Assembly (NCBI RefSeq): GCF_009928525.1
Contig: NZ_JAABOK010000005.1
Span: 535,553-599,552, forward strand
Length of the DNA: 64,000 bases
Direction: 5' to 3'
Origin: Chitinophaga solisilvae
GTDB lineage: Bacteria > Bacteroidota > Bacteroidia > Chitinophagales > Chitinophagaceae
Part shown: one piece after another, positions 53,894 through 61,592 of the stretch
Numbering within the stretch: the stretch's first letter is position 1
Layout: each line of letters starts with the position of its first letter
The notes under the pieces: generated by a model
The model's input: the letters and a program-made list of their open reading frames with translations, nothing else
Databases searched by the model: none
Told to the model about the DNA's origin: nothing
Program-made: the position numbers and the translations under genes

Positions 53894-54988
53894 TTAATTG
53901 TACACCTTTACCATATATACAAAGTCTTCCAGTTTTTTAATCTGATCCACCCTGTTCATACCGTCCAGGTGACTTTTATGGTTCCATTCCCTTTTCACGC
54001 CTTTTTCCTTCGGCATTTCATCCAGCAGGCGTTTCAGATGGGCTGATTTTACGGCGAAGGCAATACCATCTGAGGTGGTCTGTTTGCCGGTTACAATACC
54101 TACCACATCGCCTTTGCTGTCCAGCAGCGGAGCGCCGCTGTTGCCGGGGTTCACCGGAATGGATACCTGATAGGCCGTGGTATCGCCGTTGAAACCTGTT
54201 TTGGCGCTGATATAACCTTTGCCATAAACAATTTCATCGCGGGGGAAGCCCATGGTAAACACTTCTTCACCCAGTTTCACGCTTTGCGGTTTCAGCGCAT
54301 AGGGGAGTGGCTGGCTCTTAAAGGAGGAGTCTGCAATTTTCAGTACGGCCAGGTCGCTGGAAATATCTTCAAAAATGCTGACAGCCTTGAAGGCTTCGCC
54401 TTTATTATTCTGTACATATACGGAGTCTGCGCCCGCTACAACATGATAGTTGGTGACCACGTAACCGTTGCCGGAAACCGCGAAACCGGTGCCGCCATAG
54501 GTGCCGGGGTTGGCAGGAGCCCTGTTTTTGTTGTTGATATCATTAATCAGCGCATTCTGGGAGCGCTGGATATTGTTGAGTACTCTTCTTACATCTTCAT
54601 ACTGGGCGGTAGATTTGGTTCTGGCCGCATTCTGCATGACAGCGATAGTAGAAAGAGAGGTTACCAGGGCGATGCAGGCGGCTGCTGCCAGGTTGGTGAT
54701 GGTTCTGCGGCGTCTGGACAGCATTTTGGCAGCGTAGGTTTCTTCCTGGGCCTGCTTGCGCAGTACAGGCATATCCAGCTGCTGGTGTATAGCATCCATT
54801 TTGCTTTGCAGCGTTTTCCGCTGACCGAAGTGCGTCAGCTGGCTGAGGAAAAACTGATGTTCTTCTACCTGTTTGTTGATAAGTGGGTTGGTTCTACGCA
54901 GTTCTTCAAAAACGGCTTTTTCCTGTCCGCTCATTTCCCCTTCCAGGTAGCGCTCAATTTCACGTATTAAGATCATATCTTCATTCAT
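53894..54988 (-). CDS. Membrane anti-sigma-like protein fused to a trypsin-like serine protease
   Basis: This 364-residue protein combines an anti-sigma-style N-terminus with a protease. Residues 1-95 are cytoplasmic and helical (IREIERYLEGEMSGQEKAVFEEL), like the N-terminal part of anti-sigma factors in this phylum. A membrane helix spans about 99-119. The periplasmic part has a coiled stem (about 125-155) and a trypsin/HtrA-like domain with the full triad: His182 in NYHVV, Asp212 in SDLAVL, Ser284 in NPGNSGAP. No PDZ domain follows. It lies 12 bp after an ECF sigma gene on the same strand, so it likely controls that factor. This is inference from architecture. Confidence 0.88.
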   Translation of the reverse strand: MNEDMILIREIERYLEGEMSGQEKAVFEELRRTNPLINKQVEEHQFFLSQLTHFGQRKTLQSKMDAIHQQLDMPVLRKQAQEETYAAKMLSRRRRTITNLAAAACIALVTSLSTIAVMQNAARTKSTAQYEDVRRVLNNIQRSQNALINDINNKNRAPANPGTYGGTGFAVSGNGYVVTNYHVVAGADSVYVQNNKGEAFKAVSIFEDISSDLAVLKIADSSFKSQPLPYALKPQSVKLGEEVFTMGFPRDEIVYGKGYISAKTGFNGDTTAYQVSIPVNPGNSGAPLLDSKGDVVGIVTGKQTTSDGIAFAVKSAHLKRLLDEMPKEKGVKREWNHKSHLDGMNRVDQIKKLEDFVYMVKVYN

Positions 54989-55000
54989 GGCCGTTGCTGC

Positions 55001-55576
55001 TTATAGTGATGTATTATACTTATCAAAAAATAACTTCTTCAGTCGCATCAGACATTTATACTTCTGGTTTTTGGCGTTCTCGGCGTTGGTATAACCAAAC
55101 TTGTCTGCTATTTCCTGCATGGACTTTTTATGCAGGTAATAATCTTCCAGGATGGTTTTACAAGGTTCGCCGATGTTGCCCATAGCCCCTTCCATGATCC
55201 TGAACTGTTCATCTCTGGCAGCGTGTTCATTCAGCGTGTCATCTGCCGGAATCACTTCCTCCATTTCAGGGTGCAAAGCATACAAGCCGTAGGTCTGCTG
55301 TACTTTTTTGAGCCAGATATGACGACAAACGGAATAAAGAAAGGTTTTTAGCCGGCTGGTCAGGGTAAAACTGCCTTCGCATACCTTTTCATATAGTACG
55401 ATAACCGCTTCCTGGAAAACATCTTTGGCGTCTTCTTCAGAGCCATTATACTGCAGAATCATGCGGAGTACCGCCGGAAAATTTTCTGAATAGATGGTTT
55501 CCAATGACTTATCGTCGCTTCTTGCCAGTCCCAGCAATAATTCCCTGTCTCTTGTTATGTCTTGTTGTTGCTTCAC
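55001..55576 (-). CDS. ECF-type sigma factor paired with the protease fusion
   Basis: This 191-residue sigma-70 family protein has region 2 (about 25-95: NFPAVLRMILQYNGSEEDAKDVFQEAVIVLYEKV, cited as GSEEDAKDVFQEAVIVLYEK). Region 4 (about 130-185) includes CKTILEDYYLHKKSMQEIADKFGYTNAENAKNQKYKC (key part YYLHKKSMQEIADKFGY). The style, with NAKNQKYKCLMRLKKLF after the helix-turn-helix, is frequent in Bacteroidota. It is the first gene of a two-gene operon with the membrane protease fusion. An inverted repeat GGTAACCCAA (55601-55648) lies just upstream. Confidence 0.92.
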   Translation of the reverse strand: MKQQQDITRDRELLLGLARSDDKSLETIYSENFPAVLRMILQYNGSEEDAKDVFQEAVIVLYEKVCEGSFTLTSRLKTFLYSVCRHIWLKKVQQTYGLYALHPEMEEVIPADDTLNEHAARDEQFRIMEGAMGNIGEPCKTILEDYYLHKKSMQEIADKFGYTNAENAKNQKYKCLMRLKKLFFDKYNTSL

Positions 55577-55600
55577 TCTTAATACAGTTATTAGGCATTT

Positions 55601-55648
55601 GGTAACCCAAAGTACCGAAAAAAAATTTTTTTCAAAGATTGGGTTACC
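55601..55648. promoter_or_regulatory. Inverted repeat GGTAACCCAA between sigma operon and small lipoprotein
   Basis: GGTAACCCAA at 55601-55610 and its exact complement at 55639-55648 flank an A/T-run spacer of 28 bp. One copy points towards the lipoprotein gene and the other towards the sigma gene. A related GGGTGATCCC follows at 55653. The motif could be an operator or paired -35-like elements read by the adjacent ECF factor; neither is proven. Confidence 0.5.
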
Positions 55649-55709
55649 TTTTGGGTGATCCCGGTATAAAGGTGTAAATCATTCAAAAAACACCTTAAAT
55701 TATTGTACG

Positions 55710-55943
55710 ATGAAGAACGTAATTAAACTCGGTTTCTTAGCTCTGTCTTTCGGTCTGTTTGCAGTTGCCTGCGGTGGCGGCGAAACTAAATCTGCTGCTG
55801 ACTCTACAGCTACTGCTGCTGGTAACGCTATCGATTCAGTTGCTCAGAAAGCTGACTCTGCAGTTACAGCTGTTGCTGATTCTGCTAAAGCTATCGTTGA
55901 TTCAGCTGCTGCAAAAGTTGATTCAGCTGCTGCTCACCACTAA
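55710..55943 (+). CDS. Small Ala/Asp/Ser-repeat lipoprotein
   Basis: This 77-residue lipoprotein has a signal peptide (KLGFLALSFGLFAVAC, lipidated Cys21). The mature part consists of short repeats such as AIDSVAQKADSAVTAVADSA and AAAKVDSAAAHH, predicted to form an amphipathic helix or coiled coil like small cell-envelope lipoproteins. It is divergent from the sigma/protease operon and shares the GGTAACCCAA region, so it is a candidate target of that sigma factor. A strong terminator follows at 55972. Confidence 0.8.
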   Translation: MKNVIKLGFLALSFGLFAVACGGGETKSAADSTATAAGNAIDSVAQKADSAVTAVADSAKAIVDSAAAKVDSAAAHH

Positions 55944-55971
55944 TCTGATTAAACCTTTAGGTTTTATAATG

Positions 55972-56006
55972 AACCGTTCCGGCTTTGCCTGGAACGGTTT
56001 TTTTGT
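55972..56006 (+). terminator. Terminator of the small lipoprotein gene
   Basis: AACCGTTCC (55972-55980) pairs with GGAACGGTT (55991-55999) with an inner GGC/GCC, followed by seven T. Confidence 0.92.
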
Positions 56007-56098
56007 GCCTTCCTATCTTCCTGTAAATCATCGGTTTTAGAATTCATTCAAGAATGACCGCCATTTATTAAAAAAAATAAATTTTTTGATAATAGTGC

Positions 56099-56128
56099 TT
56101 GGATAATTAAAATCGTGCCGTATTTTTG
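56099..56128 (+). promoter_or_regulatory. Promoter of the phe/tyr/aro operon
   Basis: TATTTTTG at 56121-56128 is an exact -7 box, and TTG at 56099-56101 gives a -33 element with a 19-nt spacer. The first leader peptide starts 31 nt downstream. Confidence 0.75.
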
Positions 56129-56158
56129 TTCTGCATTCAAAGCAACCTGAATATTATC

Positions 56159-56218
56159 ATGACTACGCAAACGACTTTTGGATTTTTTGGCTTCTATTAT
56201 TTCTGGTACCAGGAATAG
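56159..56218 (+). CDS. Leader peptide 1 of the aromatic operon (Phe/Tyr/Trp-rich)
   Basis: A 19-codon frame, MTTQTTFGFFGFYYFWYQE, contains 5 Phe, 3 Tyr and 1 Trp within residues 7-17. It stops at TAG 56216-56218, exactly where the antiterminator segment begins. Its position after a good promoter and before a leucine-free, aromatic biosynthetic operon identifies it as a ribosome-stalling attenuator peptide. CAAACGAC (56168-56175), inside the frame, is complementary to GTCGTTTG (56223-56230) just after it. Confidence 0.9.
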   Translation: MTTQTTFGFFGFYYFWYQE

Positions 56219-56288
56219 GGAGGTCGTTTGTAAGTACAAATAAAAAATAACTGCAAAAAGGCCTCCCGATAAAAGGGAGGCTTTTTTT
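56218..56288 (+). terminator. Attenuator 1: antiterminator segment and terminator
   Basis: The terminator GCCTCCC (56261-56267) pairs with GGGAGGC (56275-56281) and is followed by TTTTTTT. GGGAGGTC (56218-56225), beginning at the last base of the leader stop codon, can pair with GGCCTCCC (56260-56267), with one G-T pair, and block it. GTCGTTTG (56223-56230) can alternatively pair back to the leader at 56168-56175. Three mutually exclusive stems of this kind are the hallmark of ribosome-mediated attenuation. Confidence 0.88.
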
Positions 56289-56306
56289 ATTATCAAATGT
56301 TATAAT

Positions 56307-56381
56307 ATGTTGAATCACAGCTTTAGTACTTCTTATTATTATTACTTCTTTTTTGCAGAGAAGCAGGGGACTCGTTTGTAA
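56307..56381 (+). CDS. Leader peptide 2 of the aromatic operon (Tyr/Phe-rich)
   Basis: A 24-codon frame, MLNHSFSTSYYYYFFFAEKQ then GTRL, has four Tyr and three Phe in a row (residues 10-16) plus one more Phe. It lies 18 nt after the T run of the first terminator, so it is transcribed only when attenuator 1 is read through. Its stop TAA is at 56379-56381, just after the second antiterminator segment (56367-56373). Confidence 0.9.
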   Translation: MLNHSFSTSYYYYFFFAEKQGTRL

Positions 56382-56443
56382 TAAACATACTTTATGACAA
56401 AAAGTAATTATACAAAGGGTCCCGGAGACGGGGCCCTTTTTGT
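56367..56443 (+). terminator. Attenuator 2: antiterminator segment and terminator
   Basis: The terminator AAGGGTCCC (56415-56423) pairs with GGGGCCCTT (56430-56438, one G-T pair) and is followed by TTTTTG. GGGACTC (56367-56373), near the end of leader peptide 2, can pair with GGGTCCC (56417-56423) in the antiterminator form. A ribosome finishing the leader would cover it; one stalled at the Tyr/Phe run (56334-56354) would not. Confidence 0.82.
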
Positions 56444-56497
56444 TTAAAATACCTAGTTGCTGTAGCAACTATAAACAACTAAAACAATTCAATACAC

Positions 56498-57322
56498 ATG
56501 AAAATTGCGATACAAGGGTTTGAAGGTGCATTTCACCAGGTAGCAGCGCAGGGATATTTCGGAAAGCAAACCACTATAGAAGCCTGCGCCACCTTCGCGG
56601 AGCTGGTGCGCAAAGTTAAACAGCAGCCCGATGTGGACGCCGGTATCATGGCCATCGAAAACTCTATCGCAGGCAGCATTTTACCTAACTACAGCCTGCT
56701 CAAGAACTCAGGGCTCCATGTCATCGGGGAAATATACCTGCAGATCAACCAGCACCTGATGGTACTGCCAGGTCAGACTCTCGAAGATATCAGAGAGGTG
56801 CACTCTCACCCGATGGCGTTATTACAGTGTATTGACTTCCTGGAGAAACACCCGCATATCAAGCTGGTAGAAACAGAAGATACCGCCCTCAGCGCCAGGC
56901 ATGTAAGGCAGAAAAAGCTGAAAAGCGTGGCGGCAATCGCCGGTAAACTGGCCGCAGAGATCTTTGAACTGGATATTATTGCGCCGAATATCCAGACCAA
57001 TAAAAATAACTATACCAGGTTCCTGGCGTTATCCCGCGAGGCACAGCCTACCGCAGAGGATGCCAACAAAGCCTCCGTATATTTCCATACCAGCCACGAA
57101 AGAGGCTGCCTCGCCAAAGTGCTGACGAAAATTGCAGATGCCGGCATTAACCTGTCCAAATTGCAGTCTTTCCCCATCCCGGCCAAAGAATGGAACTATT
57201 ACTTCCACGCCGATATGGAATTCGAAAATCCGGATCACTTCGAAAAGGCATTAACGAAAATAGCCCCGCTCACAGAAAATTTAAAAGTGCTGGGCATCTA
57301 CAGAAAAGGTAAAACTCATTAA
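56498..57322 (+). CDS. pheA: Prephenate dehydratase
   Basis: This 274-residue enzyme converts prephenate to phenylpyruvate. The two-lobed dehydratase domain (about 1-180) starts KIAIQGFEGAFHQVAAQGYF and carries the family sequence GIMAIENSIAGSI, VHSHPMALLQC and NNYTRFLALS. The C-terminal ACT domain (about 195-274, KASVYFHTSHERGCLAKVL, LSKLQSFPIPAKEWNYYFH) allows phenylalanine inhibition. There is no chorismate mutase domain; that activity is fused to the DAHP synthase three genes later. It is the first gene after the double attenuator. Confidence 0.95.
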   Translation: MKIAIQGFEGAFHQVAAQGYFGKQTTIEACATFAELVRKVKQQPDVDAGIMAIENSIAGSILPNYSLLKNSGLHVIGEIYLQINQHLMVLPGQTLEDIREVHSHPMALLQCIDFLEKHPHIKLVETEDTALSARHVRQKKLKSVAAIAGKLAAEIFELDIIAPNIQTNKNNYTRFLALSREAQPTAEDANKASVYFHTSHERGCLAKVLTKIADAGINLSKLQSFPIPAKEWNYYFHADMEFENPDHFEKALTKIAPLTENLKVLGIYRKGKTH

Positions 57323-57338
57323 TTACAGAACGCAGCAT

Positions 57339-58502
57339 ATGCAGATACAGGTCGCTAAAAGATTACAGGGTACAGAAGAATACTACTTCTCCAAAAAATT
57401 AAGGGAGATAGATGAGATGAACCAAACCGGAACCAGGGTTATTAACCTGGGTATCGGCAGCCCGGACTTACCTCCGCATCCTTCTGTGGTAGCCGCGCTC
57501 AGCGAGCAGGCGGCATTACCCAACACGCACGCATACCAGGGCTACAAGGGTATCCCCGCTTTACGCAAGGCTATGGCCGACTGGTATCAGCGTTATTACA
57601 GCGTGTCCCTGAACCCGGATACGGAAGTGCTGCCGCTGATCGGCTCCAAGGAAGGCATCATGCATATCTGCATGACTTACCTCCAGGCCGGCGACGAAGC
57701 GCTGATTCCCAATCCCGGTTATCCTACCTACCGTTCCGCCGTTAACCTCAGCGGAGCTACCGTAGTGGATTACGACCTGACCGCCGAAAACAGCTGGCTG
57801 CCCGACCTGGATGCGCTGGCCCGGAAAGACCTCAGCAAGGTGAAGCTCATGTGGGTGAATTATCCGCATATGCCAACCGGCGCTAAAGTAAACAGGGAGT
57901 TCGCCGTAAAGCTCATCGCTTTCGCGAAGCAGCATAACATACTCATCTGCCATGATAACCCTTACAGCTTTATCCTCAGCGAACAGCCGGAAAGCCTCCT
58001 GCAGTTCGAAGGCGCTAAAGAAGTAGTACTGGAACTGAACTCACTGAGCAAATCTTCTAATATGGCCGGTTGGCGTGTAGGCATGCTCGTGGGTAAGGCA
58101 GAACGTATTGCGGATGTGCTGCGCTTCAAAAGCAATATGGACTCCGGTATGTTCCAGCCCCTGCAGATGGCTGCTGTTAAAGCACTGGAACTGGGCCCGG
58201 AATGGTATGCAGCACTGAATACCATCTACCGTGCACGCCGTGAAAAAGTATTCCGGCTGCTGGACCTGCTTGGCTGCAGCTACGATAAAAACCAGGTAGG
58301 CATGTTCGTATGGGCTGCCATTCCGGGAGATAACGCAGACGGCTACACGCTCAGTGATACCGTGCTTCACAAAGCGCGCGTATTCATTACACCGGGCGGC
58401 ATATTCGGAAGTAACGGTAACGGCTATATCAGGGTAAGCCTTTGTCAGGATGAAAAGGTTTTCCAGGAAGCCATTGACCGGATTAAAAATGCATTGCAAT
58501 GA
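57339..58502 (+). CDS. Class I/II aminotransferase, probable aromatic or prephenate aminotransferase
   Basis: This 387-residue fold-type I PLP enzyme has the PLP lysine in SLSKSSNMAGWRVG (about residue 235). NPGYPTYRSAVNLSGA, VNYPHMPTGAK and CHDNPYSFI form the rest of the cofactor site. Its sequence resembles the LL-diaminopimelate/aspartate aminotransferase group. Placed between pheA and tyrA, with a 4-bp overlap (ATGA) with tyrA, it most likely transaminates phenylpyruvate and 4-hydroxyphenylpyruvate, or prephenate itself. Context does not decide between these. Confidence 0.9.
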   Translation: MQIQVAKRLQGTEEYYFSKKLREIDEMNQTGTRVINLGIGSPDLPPHPSVVAALSEQAALPNTHAYQGYKGIPALRKAMADWYQRYYSVSLNPDTEVLPLIGSKEGIMHICMTYLQAGDEALIPNPGYPTYRSAVNLSGATVVDYDLTAENSWLPDLDALARKDLSKVKLMWVNYPHMPTGAKVNREFAVKLIAFAKQHNILICHDNPYSFILSEQPESLLQFEGAKEVVLELNSLSKSSNMAGWRVGMLVGKAERIADVLRFKSNMDSGMFQPLQMAAVKALELGPEWYAALNTIYRARREKVFRLLDLLGCSYDKNQVGMFVWAAIPGDNADGYTLSDTVLHKARVFITPGGIFGSNGNGYIRVSLCQDEKVFQEAIDRIKNALQ

Positions 58503-59341
58503 TTGTAACAATAGTAGGAACGGGCTTAATCGGCGGTTCGCTGGCCATCACCCTGAAAGAAAAGGGGGCGGCTACGAAAGTGATCGGGGTAGATCAGCAG
58601 GCTGCTCACCTCGTACGCGCGAAAGAGCTGAACATTATAGATGAAGGCGCTTCCCTGGAAGAGGCCATGAAGGTGTCGGACCTCGTCATCCTCGCCATCC
58701 CCGTGGATGCGATGCTGAAAGTACTCCCCGGCATTATGGACAATGTACGCCCCGGCCAGGTAATTATGGACGTAGGCTCCACCAAGCAAATCATTCTTCA
58801 GCTCGTTGCCGGTCATCCCAACCGCGGGCGCTTTGTAGCCGCGCACCCGATGGCCGGCACCGAGTATTCCGGCCCCGACGCCGCCATCAGGAACCTCTTC
58901 ACCCATAAAACCATGGTTTTATGCGATGTGAAAAACAGCGATGAAGATGCACTGGAAATAGTGGAAAATATGGTAGACCAGCTGCAGATGCGTACCGTAT
59001 ATATGAATGCGGAAGAACACGACCTGCATACGGCTTATGTATCCCACATCTCGCATATCACCTCCTTTGCCCTGGCACTGACCGTACTGAAGAAGGAAAA
59101 GGAATCAGGACGCATCTTCGAACTGGCAAGCGGTGGTTTTGAATCTACCGTGCGCCTCGCGAAAAGCTCTCCCGATATGTGGGTGCCCATCTTCAAACAT
59201 AACCGCAGCAATGTGCTGGACGTGCTTGATGAACATATCCACCAGCTGCAGCAGATGAAGGTGTTACTGGAAACGGAAGATTATGATACCTTCTACAAAC
59301 TCATCCAGAAATCAAATAAAATCAGAAAAATTCTCAAATAA
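58499..59341 (+). CDS. tyrA: Prephenate dehydrogenase
   Basis: This 280-residue NAD-dependent enzyme oxidises and decarboxylates prephenate to 4-hydroxyphenylpyruvate. The N-terminal Rossmann motif is TIVGTGLIGGSLAITLKEKG. AHPMAGTEYSGPDAA, containing the catalytic His, and HDLHTAYVSHISHITSFAL are typical. It has neither a chorismate mutase domain nor a C-terminal ACT domain, so its feedback control would be through transcription or through other enzymes. Its ATG overlaps the aminotransferase stop by 4 bp. Confidence 0.94.
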   Translation: MIVTIVGTGLIGGSLAITLKEKGAATKVIGVDQQAAHLVRAKELNIIDEGASLEEAMKVSDLVILAIPVDAMLKVLPGIMDNVRPGQVIMDVGSTKQIILQLVAGHPNRGRFVAAHPMAGTEYSGPDAAIRNLFTHKTMVLCDVKNSDEDALEIVENMVDQLQMRTVYMNAEEHDLHTAYVSHISHITSFALALTVLKKEKESGRIFELASGGFESTVRLAKSSPDMWVPIFKHNRSNVLDVLDEHIHQLQQMKVLLETEDYDTFYKLIQKSNKIRKILK

Positions 59342-59375
59342 TATAAATTCTCACAATCTACTTAACTTCAATACT

Positions 59376-60479
59376 ATGGTACAGACAATGGAAGAAATAT
59401 TATCAAAAACCAAATTCTCGGATCCTTCATCTGACAAGAAACCGCTGATTATCTCCGGCCCCTGCAGCGCTGAAACGGAAGAGCAGGTATTAGCTACCGC
59501 TCTCGCGTTACAAAAAACCGGCAAAGTGGACGTACTGCGCGCCGGTATCTGGAAACCCCGTACCCGCCCCGGTTCTTTTGAAGGTATCGGTACCAAAGGT
59601 CTGGCCTGGCTGCAGAAAGCCCGCGAAATCACCGGCCTGCCACTGGCCGTGGAAGTAGCTACCGCCAAACAGGTGGAAGACGCGCTGCACTTCGGTGTTG
59701 ATATCCTCTGGGTAGGAGCCCGTACTACCGTTAACCCTTTCTCCGTACAGGAAGTAGCCGATGCCCTGAAAGGTGTGGACACTACCGTACTGATTAAGAA
59801 TCCTATCAATCCTGACCTGGAACTCTGGATCGGCGCCGTGGAAAGAATCCAGAAAGCCGGCGTGAATAAGGTTGGTCTGATCCACCGTGGTTTCTCCAGC
59901 TATGGCAATACCCAATACCGCAATGCCCCCATGTGGCACCTGGCTATTGAACTGAAACGCCGTATGCCTGAACTGCCGATGATCTGCGACCCAAGCCATA
60001 TCTCCGGCCGCCGCGATATCCTGCAGGAAGTATCCCAGGAAGCGATTGATCTGGATTACGATGGTCTGATGCTGGAAACACACGTAGATCCCGACAACGC
60101 ATGGAGCGATGCGAAACAGCAGGTAACACCTGAAAAACTCGCTGAACTGCTCGACGGTATCGTTTGGAGAAGAGAATCCACCGATAAAAAAGATTTCAAT
60201 ACCGCCCTGGAAAAACTGCGTGCGCAGATCAACCAGGTAGACGATGAAATTATGCTGCTGCTCGGCAACCGTATGAAGATTGCAGAAAAGATCGGTATGT
60301 ACAAGAAGGAAAACAACATCACCATCCTGCAGACAAACCGCTGGAACGAAATCCTGCAGCGTAACATCGCCAAAGGAGAGAAACTGGGTCTGACCAAAGA
60401 ATTCATCCTGAAGTATTTCGATGCGGTGCATCTGGAATCCATCAACCGCCAGAACAGGGTGATGAACGAAGAGAAATAG
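59376..60479 (+). CDS. DAHP synthase / chorismate mutase bifunctional enzyme
   Basis: This protein of about 367 residues fuses two activities. The N-terminal part (about 1-265) is a type I-beta 3-deoxy-7-phosphoheptulonate synthase (LIISGPCSAETEEQVLATA, LRAGIWKPRTRPGSFEGIG, ILWVGARTTVNPF, CDPSHISGRRD). The C-terminal about 85 residues form an AroQ-type chorismate mutase (LEKLRAQINQVDDEIMLLLG, RMKIAEKIGMYKKENN). The fused mutase is the probable allosteric sensor for prephenate, as known for related fusions. ATG 59376 fits the domain start; the frame upstream overlaps tyrA and has no homology. Confidence 0.94.
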   Translation: MVQTMEEILSKTKFSDPSSDKKPLIISGPCSAETEEQVLATALALQKTGKVDVLRAGIWKPRTRPGSFEGIGTKGLAWLQKAREITGLPLAVEVATAKQVEDALHFGVDILWVGARTTVNPFSVQEVADALKGVDTTVLIKNPINPDLELWIGAVERIQKAGVNKVGLIHRGFSSYGNTQYRNAPMWHLAIELKRRMPELPMICDPSHISGRRDILQEVSQEAIDLDYDGLMLETHVDPDNAWSDAKQQVTPEKLAELLDGIVWRRESTDKKDFNTALEKLRAQINQVDDEIMLLLGNRMKIAEKIGMYKKENNITILQTNRWNEILQRNIAKGEKLGLTKEFILKYFDAVHLESINRQNRVMNEEK

Positions 60480-60528
60480 CCCGGTTACCGGTTGTTGCTA
60501 ACGGCAAAGACTACACGAAAATCATCTG

Positions 60529-61554
60529 ATGAAAAAGATAACACATAATTTTCAGCAGCAGGCTACCACCTATTACCTGGGGGAAAGCCTGCTGCAACTG
60601 GGGAACCATGTAGATATCAACCGGGCAGTACTGGTGATAGACGAAAACGTGGAGAGATACCACGGGCATCATCTGCACAACTGGAGGAAGATAGTAGTGC
60701 CGGTAGGAGAAGAAGTGAAGAACATGGCTACCACAGAGCGCATCATCGACGGGCTGATACAGTTTGAAGCTGATCGCAAAACCACGCTGGTAGGTATCGG
60801 CGGCGGTATGATTACCGATGTGGCCGGGTTTGCCGCCAGCATCTATATGCGTGGTATTCCTTTCGGCTTTGTGCCCTCCACTTTGCTGGCTCAGGTAGAT
60901 GCCTCCATCGGTGGTAAGAACGGCGTAAGCCATGGTAAACATAAAAATCTGCTGGGCATTATCCGTCAGCCGGAATTCATACTTTTCGATTATGCGTTAC
61001 CGTTAACCATGCCTGACGAAGAATGGCATAACGGCTTCGCAGAGATTATCAAATATGCCTGCATCATGGATGCGCCCCTGTTTGATTATCTGGAAGCCAA
61101 CCGCGTAAAAGCACTGGCCCGTGATGTGGAAGTGCTGGAATACCTCGTGGAAAAATCTGTGGCGGCTAAAACAACGGTTGTGCTGGAAGATGAGTTTGAG
61201 AACGGCCCCCGCCGCTGGCTTAACTTCGGCCATACACTGGGCCATGCTGTAGAGAAACTGGAGCATATTGCCCACGGAAAAGCAGTCGCCATCGGCATGG
61301 TAGCTGCTGCACGCTTTTCTGAAAACCTGATTGGTTTCCCGAATGAGCAGACGCAGCGCCTGATCCGGCTTATCAGCGATTATCAGCTGCCGGTAGCATT
61401 TACTTCCGACAAAGAAGCGGTATTCGATATTTTCAGACTGGATAAAAAACGGGAGAAAGATACCATTCATTTTGTGTTACTGGAGAAGATAGGAAAGGCG
61501 ACTACCATCCCTGTTCCTATTGCTGACCTGAAGCTGTTGCTGCAGGAATTGTAA
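60529..61554 (+). CDS. aroB: 3-dehydroquinate synthase
   Basis: This 341-residue NAD- and metal-dependent enzyme closes the ring of DAHP to 3-dehydroquinate. Motifs: GIGGGMITDVAGFAASIYMRG, FVPSTLLAQVDASIGGKNGV, then NFGHTLGHAVEKLEHIAHG with the metal-binding His residues. Length is normal. It sits between the DAHP synthase and aroA genes, 49 bp after the former, so the operon covers steps 1 and 2 and the final steps of the shikimate route but lacks aroD, aroE and aroK. Confidence 0.96.
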   Translation: MKKITHNFQQQATTYYLGESLLQLGNHVDINRAVLVIDENVERYHGHHLHNWRKIVVPVGEEVKNMATTERIIDGLIQFEADRKTTLVGIGGGMITDVAGFAASIYMRGIPFGFVPSTLLAQVDASIGGKNGVSHGKHKNLLGIIRQPEFILFDYALPLTMPDEEWHNGFAEIIKYACIMDAPLFDYLEANRVKALARDVEVLEYLVEKSVAAKTTVVLEDEFENGPRRWLNFGHTLGHAVEKLEHIAHGKAVAIGMVAAARFSENLIGFPNEQTQRLIRLISDYQLPVAFTSDKEAVFDIFRLDKKREKDTIHFVLLEKIGKATTIPVPIADLKLLLQEL

Positions 61555-61592
61555 TTATTTTCTAAACTTAAAAAGGCGGACGACTTATATAT

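Noticed and set aside
56048..56468. Minus-strand frames of 82 and 101 codons in the pheA leader region
   Set aside because: They run antisense through two terminators and lack coding character; the plus-strand leader peptides and hairpins explain the sequence better.
59283..59375. A longer DAHP synthase starting at 59283
   Set aside because: The extra 31 residues overlap the end of tyrA, are Asn/Ser-rich and have no counterpart in the family; ATG 59376 fits the domain start.
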